Below are positions 5,962 to 10,762 of a stretch of DNA of 10,762 bases, piece by piece (the first letter of the stretch is position 1; the number at the start of each line of letters is the position of its first letter). The stretch comes from Spirochaetaceae bacterium (GTDB taxonomy: Bacteria; Spirochaetota; Spirochaetia; SZUA-6; Fen-1364). The notes beneath the pieces are model-generated. The model saw nothing but the letters and a program-made list of their open reading frames with translations, did no database searches and had not been told where the DNA came from. Where the stretch lies: positions 3,878-14,639 of the forward strand of contig PLNO01000095.1 of assembly GCA_003141795.1 (NCBI GenBank), written 5' to 3'. A program made the position numbers and the translations under genes.

Positions 5962-8826
5962 TTACACCGCTGCTTCGGCGCTCGCGCTTGCCGCGAGCGC
6001 GTCCATGAGACGCTGAAGAGAATCCGGCTCCAGGAACAGGATCTGGTGGCACCCGACGTTCTCCATGCCGCCGCCGTAGATGGAGGCTTCCGTCAGGAGG
6101 ATCGTATCACCGGGCTGGTTGAAACGGGCGAGGACCGAGTCGATCACCGGCAGGCACATGTCAACGCTGATCTCGGGGACTTCGGGGCTCACCTGCAGGT
6201 GGGCGGCATCCGCCATTGCGTTGATGAAGCAGGAGGCGAGGATGTTGCCCATCTCCGTGATGCCCGAGAGGTCGACATCTTCCACTTTCGTGGTCGTGCC
6301 CGCGGGCCTTCCGTGCAGCAGGTCGTCGAAAATCAGGAGGTTGTTCTCCGGGATGACCAGGAGGATACCCGCGGAGATATCGCCCTGGATGCCGACGTAC
6401 ATGCCGCCGACTGTGCATTCCTCCCCGCCCATGATCTCAGCGACATCCTTGATGGCGACCACGCGCGATTCGGGAAAGCTCACGCGGATCTCCTGGTTCG
6501 TCATTTGCGAAAGGGAGAGTGATGCCTGGATCGCGCCCTGGTTGTTCACGTCTTCCAGGAGCCGGCCCTTGGCGCCCTTCACAGCCCTCGTGAGCTCTTC
6601 CATCTTCCTTGCAGCGGCGGAGACCTCAGGCGTTGCGGGGGCGGGCGTTACAGGCGCCGCGGGGGCGGGCGCAACGGGGACTGCCGGAACGGGGGCCGCC
6701 ACGACCGGTTTCTGGGCCGCGGGCGCCGGCGCCGCGGCGGGCTGCACGCTGGGAGACGCGGGCAGCGGCTTTTCGGAGGCTTCGATCACGCCCCGGGCCG
6801 TGTGTCCGATGCCGTGGGTTTCCCCGTGGTAATGAACGCCGATGAGCTTTTCCACGTCGACGATCAGGGCGATCTTTCCGTTGCCCAGGATGGAGGCGCC
6901 GATGAGCCCCTCCACTTCCCGATAGTGCCGGCTCAGGCTCTTGATCACGACCTCGCGGCTTCCGTGGATCCCTTCGACCTCGATGCCGATCTTCTTGCCC
7001 TCGAAATCCACGACGACCACGGGCCGTCCCGGCACGGGCGCGACGTCCGCGTTGTCCTGCAGGGCGCTGGCGAGGTTCACCATCGCGAGCACTTCGTCCC
7101 TCAGGATGATGACCCGGCGGTTGCCCACAGTGCGCAGCATCGAGTCGCTGGTCTTCAGGATCTCCCGCACCGCCGACATGGGGATCGCGTAGGTCGCGCC
7201 CCCCGCTTCGACGAGCACGGCGGTGATGATGGCCATCGTCAGCGGGAGGGAGATGCTGACGGTGGTTCCGACATTGGGGGAGGAGCGAACGCGCAGGTTG
7301 CCGTTCATCTCCTCGACGGCCCTCTTCACCACGTCCATGCCGACTCCGCGGCCCGAGATGTCCGACACCTTGCGCGCGGTGCTGAATCCCGGCAGGAAGA
7401 TGAAGCCGAGGATCCGTTCCGCCGTGGCGGAGGCGACATCCTCGGTGCTGATGAGCCCTTTCTCGAGCGCCTTCTTCAATATGGCGTCCCTGTTGAGGCC
7501 GCGTCCGTCGTCGGAGACCTCGATGCAGATATGGTCCCCTTCCTGGTAGGCGCCCAGGCGGATCGTCCCTTCGGGCCTCTTTCCCGCGGCGACACGCTCC
7601 TCTGTGGTCTCGAGGCCGTGGTCCACGGAGTTGCGTACGAGATGGACGAGCGGCTCGCCGATGCGGTCGATCACCTTCTTGTCGATCTCCGTCTCCTCAC
7701 CGAAGACGTCGAGGATGACCGTCTTGTTGCTCGCCTTGGCGAGGTCGCGCACCACGCGGCGGAAGCGGTTGAACACGTTCGCCACGGGGAGCATGCGCGC
7801 CTTCATGATGCCGTCCTGCAGGTCGCGCGTTATGGCTGACAGTGCCTCGGTCTTCTCCTCCAGCTCGTAGATGTGGGCGGTCTTTCCGTACTGTTCCTTC
7901 AGGAGCTGGGTCGTCGCGACGAAGCCCGAGTTGTGGATGACGAGCTCTCCCACGAGATTGAGCAGGGTGTCCAGCTTCTCCACGGAGACGCGAACGACCT
8001 CCTCGGGCCGCGCGTGGGCGAGCTGCTCGTGCACGTCGCTCGCAGCGGCATCTCCCTGTTTTACCTCGGGGGTCGGCGCGGCAGCGGGGACCACCGGCGT
8101 GACGGTCACCTGGTCGATCGAGATCGACCCTGCCAGCGCCGCCGGGTCCTCGTTGGTGGCGATGACCACCGAGTACAGGAAGGGCTCGGTGCCGTCGCGC
8201 AGCGTTTCGAGCTCCGGCTCGACGCCGAGGACTTTACCGCTGCGCTCCAGGCGCGCCTTGACGAGGAAGGAGCGCAGATACGCTTCCCGGGGCTGTCCGT
8301 CGATGCGGATCTCCAGGGTGCATGTCGCGCTGGGCACGGGGGCGGACGGGGCTGTGGGGACCGCCTTGGCGGGCGTCGGCGCCTGTGACGCAGGAAGCGC
8401 CGGGGCTGCGGCTGCGGGGGATGCCGCTTTCTGCCCTGGCGCTGATGCGCTTGCAAGGACTGCCAGCCGTGCGAGGAAGCCGTCGATATCGACGTCGAGC
8501 GTCGTACCGTCGGCAAAAGCCTCGATCATCGACTTGCAGAGGTCCAGCCCCTTGAAGAGGAACTCGCCGAGCTGCACGTCGTACGTGCGTTTTCCGTCGC
8601 GCACGTCGGAGAGCGAAGACTCCAGGTCGTGGGCGAGCCGCTGGAGCGTGTCGAATCCTATGAAACCGGCCGACCCCTTCAGGGTGTGGATGGCACGGAA
8701 CATGCCATTGAGCTGCTCGCGATCGTCGGGCGTCTTATCCAGCGCCAGGAGGCATTCCTCCCATTCGCGGAGCTGGTCGCTCGCTTCTTCGCTGAAAATC
8801 GCCAGATACTCGGGCTTGACTTCCAT
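5962..8826 (-). CDS. cheA: CheA histidine kinase with a C-terminal CheC-type phosphatase domain
   Basis: CheA is the receptor-controlled kinase. Numbered from the ATG at 8826 (954 residues), the domains are: HPt at about 1-125 with His47 in AIHTLKGSAGF; a Pro/Ala linker; a P2-like domain at about 169-247; P3 dimerisation from about 277; the P4 ATPase with HLVRNSVDHG, SDDGRG and GRGVGMD; and CheW-like P5 at about 532-667. A 60-residue Pro/Ala linker (about 680-738) then leads to an extra CheC-like domain (about 744-948). This holds Ser854, Glu858, Asn861 and Pro884, which fit the phosphatase pattern D/S-x3-E-x2-N-x22-P. A first half-site looks degenerate (Asp759 where Glu is expected, then Asn762 and Pro785). 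A normal CheA is about 650-700 residues, so the tail explains the size. A GTG at 8829 is an alternative start, but GGAG is better spaced to the ATG. The cheX stop is 37 bp upstream. Confidence 0.97.
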   Translation of the reverse strand: MEVKPEYLAIFSEEASDQLREWEECLLALDKTPDDREQLNGMFRAIHTLKGSAGFIGFDTLQRLAHDLESSLSDVRDGKRTYDVQLGEFLFKGLDLCKSMIEAFADGTTLDVDIDGFLARLAVLASASAPGQKAASPAAAAPALPASQAPTPAKAVPTAPSAPVPSATCTLEIRIDGQPREAYLRSFLVKARLERSGKVLGVEPELETLRDGTEPFLYSVVIATNEDPAALAGSISIDQVTVTPVVPAAAPTPEVKQGDAAASDVHEQLAHARPEEVVRVSVEKLDTLLNLVGELVIHNSGFVATTQLLKEQYGKTAHIYELEEKTEALSAITRDLQDGIMKARMLPVANVFNRFRRVVRDLAKASNKTVILDVFGEETEIDKKVIDRIGEPLVHLVRNSVDHGLETTEERVAAGKRPEGTIRLGAYQEGDHICIEVSDDGRGLNRDAILKKALEKGLISTEDVASATAERILGFIFLPGFSTARKVSDISGRGVGMDVVKRAVEEMNGNLRVRSSPNVGTTVSISLPLTMAIITAVLVEAGGATYAIPMSAVREILKTSDSMLRTVGNRRVIILRDEVLAMVNLASALQDNADVAPVPGRPVVVVDFEGKKIGIEVEGIHGSREVVIKSLSRHYREVEGLIGASILGNGKIALIVDVEKLIGVHYHGETHGIGHTARGVIEASEKPLPASPSVQPAAAPAPAAQKPVVAAPVPAVPVAPAPAAPVTPAPATPEVSAAARKMEELTRAVKGAKGRLLEDVNNQGAIQASLSLSQMTNQEIRVSFPESRVVAIKDVAEIMGGEECTVGGMYVGIQGDISAGILLVIPENNLLIFDDLLHGRPAGTTTKVEDVDLSGITEMGNILASCFINAMADAAHLQVSPEVPEISVDMCLPVIDSVLARFNQPGDTILLTEASIYGGGMENVGCHQILFLEPDSLQRLMDALAASASAEAAV

Positions 8827-8863
8827 CACTTTCTCCGTGCCTCGCCGAAGGGATCCGGCGTCA

Positions 8864-9391
8864 TCATGTCTCGGACAACAGACCGTCGTCCGGTGAACCG
8901 GTCTCCTGCAATGTCTCCTTCTCCTCCACGGCGATGCTGATCTCGATCGGGCCGTACTGCGTGATGAGCCCGAGGACCAGGGCGGGCTTCGGCACGAGGT
9001 GAACGCTGAGGTTCGTCCCCGCCGCGATGGCCGGCGTGGTGATGTTGAGGATCTGGTCCCGCCTCTGGTTCAGGAGGGACGTGGCATTGCCGGTGATCAT
9101 GTTCGCGACCTCTCCGAGACAGTCGAGGAACATGATCTTCTTCTCCTGCGGAGACTTGCCTTCGAGCATCTTGTCGACGATGCGCTCGGCGAGATTCCCG
9201 TCGAGGCTGTAGACGATCTGGCCGGTGAGGAATCCGTAGATCCCGATGATGATGGAGACGCCGTAGGAGGGCTCCGCCTTGGCCTTATAGGAAAGGTGGC
9301 CGCGTCGGACCTCGATGCCGGTGATCTGGGTGACCACGCGCATCGCGGCCTCGACGAACGGGTTCACGTGCTTCGCGTTGATCTTGACCAT
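8864..9391 (-). CDS. cheX: CheX-type CheY-P phosphatase
   Basis: CheX dephosphorylates phospho-CheY and so ends the signal. The 175-residue protein begins MVKINAKHVNPFVEAA, typical of CheX. It carries the phosphatase helix in LDCLGEVANMITGNA: Asp90, Glu94, Asn97 and, 23 residues later, Pro120. This exactly fits the D/S-x3-E-x2-N-x22-P consensus of the CheC/CheX/FliY family. Only one such site is visible, as expected for CheX and unlike the two sites of many CheC proteins. The C-terminal 20 residues are acidic and probably disordered. An AAAGGA ribosome site lies about seven bases before the ATG. The gene sits 22 bp after cheY, its presumed substrate gene, and 37 bp before cheA. Confidence 0.94.
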   Translation of the reverse strand: MVKINAKHVNPFVEAAMRVVTQITGIEVRRGHLSYKAKAEPSYGVSIIIGIYGFLTGQIVYSLDGNLAERIVDKMLEGKSPQEKKIMFLDCLGEVANMITGNATSLLNQRRDQILNITTPAIAAGTNLSVHLVPKPALVLGLITQYGPIEISIAVEEKETLQETGSPDDGLLSET

Positions 9392-9413
9392 GTTTTTTCC
9401 TTTCGTTCGCCGT

Positions 9414-9776
9414 TTAGTGGAGAGCCTTTTCCACCGCGGAGATGATGCGCTCCTTGGTGAAGGGTTTCACGACGAAGTCCCTGACGCCCAGGGCGATGGA
9501 GTCCAGGAGCATCTTCTCCTGGCCCAGGGCCGTGACCATCACGATGCGCGCGTTGGGGTCGGCGGCGAGAATTTCGCGTGCCGCCTCGAGCCCGTCTTTG
9601 ACCTTCATGGTGATGTCCATGGTGACGAGGTCGGGCTTCAATTCAGCGTACTTGGTCACCGCTTCCGCACCGTTTGTCGCCTCACCGCAGATCTCGAATC
9701 CATTGGGTATCAATGTGTCCTTTACGATGGTGCGCATGAAATTGGCATCATCAACTACCAAGACCCTCTTTCCCAT
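9414..9776 (-). CDS. cheY: CheY single-domain response regulator
   Basis: The 120 residues form one receiver domain with no output domain, so it acts by diffusing to a target such as a motor or another protein. Conserved residues are Asp9 and Asp10 in VLVVDDANFMR, the phospho-acceptor Asp54 in VTMDITM, Thr82 and Lys104 in FVVKPF. One oddity is the loop after Asp54: it reads MKVKDG, with Lys58 where almost all receivers have Pro (as in MPxMDG). It is the first gene of the operon. A GGGAGGA ribosome site lies eight bases before the ATG, and a sigma-54 promoter begins 45 bp upstream. CheA should phosphorylate it, and CheX and the CheC domain of CheA should dephosphorylate it. Confidence 0.96.
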   Translation of the reverse strand: MGKRVLVVDDANFMRTIVKDTLIPNGFEICGEATNGAEAVTKYAELKPDLVTMDITMKVKDGLEAAREILAADPNARIVMVTALGQEKMLLDSIALGVRDFVVKPFTKERIISAVEKALH

Positions 9777-9820
9777 TTGCTTCGTCCTCCCGTCGTCAGA
9801 AGAATCAACCTTGACTGATA

Positions 9821-9837
9821 TGCAATCCTCATGCCAA
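9821..9837 (-). promoter_or_regulatory. Sigma-54 (RpoN) -24/-12 promoter of the che operon
   Basis: On the minus strand the sequence reads TTGGCATGAGGATTGCA. It has the -24 element TTGGCA and the -12 element TTGCA, with GG-N10-GC spacing, so it is a near-perfect match to the consensus TGGCAC-N5-TTGC. The -12 C is at 9822, which places the transcription start near 9810 and gives a leader of about 34 bases before the cheY ATG. Sigma-54 promoters need an ATP-driven activator, and the gene for one lies immediately upstream on the same strand. No convincing sigma-70 promoter was seen in this gap. Confidence 0.85.
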
Positions 9838-9850
9838 ATCCCGTTCTAAA

Positions 9851-9863
9851 AATCAGAGGTTTC
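9851..9863 (+). promoter_or_regulatory. Possible IHF site between enhancer and promoter
   Basis: AATCAGAGGTTTC matches the IHF consensus WATCARNNNNTTR at all fixed positions except the last. It lies about 41-53 bases upstream of the predicted start, between the sigma-54 promoter and the candidate enhancer, where IHF bends DNA in many sigma-54 systems. The motif is short and degenerate, so a chance match is quite possible. Confidence 0.35.
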
Positions 9864-9903
9864 CTGTGGAAAGTGAAGGAAAAACCCTTCCCAACCGGTG
9901 ATT

Positions 9904-9920
9904 ATTGCGCTCATTGCGCA
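9904..9920. repeat. Short repeat between enhancer and promoter (ATTGCGC twice; TGCGC/GCGCA arms)
   Basis: ATTGCGC occurs at 9904 and again at 9913. The same stretch forms a small inverted repeat, TGCGC-N5-GCGCA at 9906-9920. It lies about 95-110 bases upstream of the predicted transcription start. It could be a further regulator site, but it is short and could be chance. Confidence 0.4.
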
Positions 9921-9966
9921 GATAAAACTCTCAGCCCCCTCTTTCCCTGTTCTCTCCGCTTCATTC

Positions 9967-10000
9967 TGGAACACTTTGTTCCATTCGGTGTGGAACAAAG
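9967..10000. promoter_or_regulatory. Candidate enhancer (upstream activator sites) with three TGGAACA half-sites
   Basis: TGGAACA (9967-9973), TGTTCCA (9977-9983) and TGGAACA (9991-9997) form three alternating half-sites. The first two are a perfect inverted repeat with a 3-base gap. The second and third extend to a perfect 10-bp inverted repeat, CTTTGTTCCA/TGGAACAAAG at 9974-9983 and 9991-10000, with a 7-base gap. They lie about 157-190 bases upstream of the predicted sigma-54 start, the normal distance for enhancer binding sites, and 6 bp after the activator gene stop. A terminator hairpin for the activator gene is an alternative, but no T-run follows the arms and the third half-site would be unexplained. 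Confidence 0.65.
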
Positions 10001-10006
10001 CCGCCG

Positions 10007-10762
10007 TCAAGTGTGGCTGTCAATGTCGTACTTCTTCAGCTTCCTCCACAAGGTGTTCCGTCCCATGCCGAGGGCCTGCGCGGCGCGGGTCTGGTTTCCC
10101 CCCGCCTCGTGAAGGGCGCGCAGGATCGTCTCCTTCTCAGCGCTGCGGATGCTGCCATTGGAATGCTCGGTGGCGGGAACAGCGACAGGGACCGTGGGTC
10201 CGGAGTGCCCCAGGGAGAAAATGGTCGAGAACTCCTCAGCTGAAATGACGGCAGAAGCGCTCAGCGTGACCACCCGCGCAATGACGTTCTCAAGCTCGCG
10301 GATATTGCCCGGCCAATCGTGGGCAAGAAGCATCTCCATCGCTCCCGGAGCGAGGGTCTGCTGTTTCCTGCTCATTTTTCCGGCGTAGCTGGCCAGGAAA
10401 TGCTGGCAGAGCGGAACGATGTCCTCCCGGCGATTGCGCAACGGCGGGATGATCAGGGGGATGACGTTGAGGCGGTAGAACAGGTCCTCACGGAAGCGTC
10501 CGTCGGCGATGAGGTCCCTCAGGTTGCGGTTGGTCGACGCGAGGATGCGCACGTCCACGCGGCGCACCGATGCGCTTCCCACCCGGCGGATCTCCCCTTC
10601 CTGCAGGACCCGCAGCAGCTTGCCCTGGAGTAGGAGGGGCATGTCGCCGATCTCGTCCAGGAGCAGGGTGCCCCCGTCCGCCTCCTCGAACAGCCCCTTC
10701 CTCTCCGTTGCGGCACCGGTAAAGGCGCCCTTGGCATACCCGAAGAGCTCGCTCTCCAGGAG
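10007..10762 (-). CDS. Sigma-54-dependent transcriptional activator (5' end cut by window)
   Basis: The frame is open from the window edge at 10762 to a stop at 10007, giving the last 251 residues of an enhancer-binding protein. Counted from the edge, the sigma-54 contact loop GAFTGA is at 12-17, Walker [10 protein letters not shown] at 32-40, sensor I ASTNR at 75-79, the arginine finger region [11 protein letters not shown] at 90-100, and sensor [10 protein letters not shown] at 150-157. The C-terminal 40 residues ([23 protein letters not shown] and on) form a Fis-type helix-turn-helix. Walker A and any N-terminal regulatory domain lie outside the window, so whether it is a response regulator (NtrC type) cannot be told. 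It ends 230 bp before cheY, with the paired TGGAACA sites just after its stop and a sigma-54 promoter further on, so it is the likely activator of the che operon. Confidence 0.95.
   Translation of the reverse strand, partial: LLESELFGYAKGAFTGAATERKGLFEEADGGTLLLDEIGDMPLLLQGKLLRVLQEGEIRRVGSASVRRVDVRILASTNRNLRDLIADGRFREDLFYRLNVIPLIIPPLRNRREDIVPLCQHFLASYAGKMSRKQQTLAPGAMEMLLAHDWPGNIRELENVIARVVTLSASAVISAEEFSTIFSLGHSGPTVPVAVPATEHSNGSIRSAEKETILRALHEAGGNQTRAAQALGMGRNTLWRKLKKYDIDSHT

Noticed and set aside
4705..6522. A 605-codon open frame on the plus strand
   Set aside because: It lies opposite cheR, cheD and the end of cheA, all of which have full family motifs. The translation is rich in His, Arg, Asp and Gly with no recognisable motif, as expected for an antisense frame in GC-rich DNA.
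9777..9810. c-di-GMP riboswitch in the cheY leader
   Set aside because: The predicted leader is only about 34 bases, too short for a GEMM-type aptamer, and no conserved aptamer core was seen in the 230-bp gap.
9967..9983. LexA-type SOS box (GAAC...GTTC)
   Set aside because: The gap between GAAC and GTTC is five bases rather than the four of Bacillus-type boxes. The position is far upstream of the promoter, not overlapping it, and no SOS gene is nearby.
9974..10006. Intrinsic terminator after the activator gene
   Set aside because: The 10-bp inverted repeat could form a hairpin, but it is AT-rich at the base, has no following T-run on the minus strand, and is part of a three-half-site array. 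An enhancer role fits better, though a terminator is not fully excluded.

Overview
The window is a GC-rich chromosomal segment that carries one long, tightly packed chemosensory (Che) operon. Every credible gene lies on the minus strand, so transcription runs from high to low coordinates. Three things suggest a deltaproteobacterial-type (Geobacter/Desulfuromonadota-like) bacterium: the mix of CheD, CheX and CheC-type phosphatases, a sigma-54 promoter beside a sigma-54 activator gene, and c-di-GMP-linked signalling genes. This placement is an inference from gene content; no ribosomal or housekeeping marker is present.

In transcription order the layout is as follows. At 10762-10007 is the C-terminal part of a sigma-54-dependent activator, cut by the window edge. 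At 10006-9777 is a 230-bp regulatory gap with three TGGAACA/TGTTCCA half-sites near the activator gene and an excellent -24/-12 sigma-54 promoter 45 bp before the first che start codon. Then come cheY, cheX, a large cheA with an extra CheC-type phosphatase domain at its C-terminus, cheD, cheR, cheB, a small comFB-family gene, a receiver-HD-GYP response regulator gene, cheW, and a large HEAT-repeat protein gene that runs off the window at base 1. Several junctions are ATGA overlaps (cheD/cheR, cheR/cheB, cheB/comFB) and cheA/cheD are 1 bp apart, so the set should be one transcript with translational coupling.

Working model: CheA and CheW form the kinase core, and CheR, CheB and CheD adapt receptors encoded elsewhere. 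CheA phosphorylates CheY, CheB and probably the HD-GYP regulator. CheX and the CheC domain of CheA would remove phosphate from CheY. Two genes tie the pathway to c-di-GMP: the HD-GYP protein (probable phosphodiesterase) and ComFB (a family with reported cyclic-dinucleotide-binding members). No receptor or flagellar gene is visible. The output could therefore be motility or an alternative cellular function such as surface or biofilm behaviour, and the window alone cannot decide.

The most notable points are the CheA-CheC fusion, the ComFB/HD-GYP pair inside a che operon, the apparently self-contained sigma-54 control circuit, and the uncharacterised HEAT-repeat protein at the operon end. No RNA genes, insertion sequences, CRISPR arrays or intrinsic terminators were found. 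There is no gene-free stretch over 300 bases.
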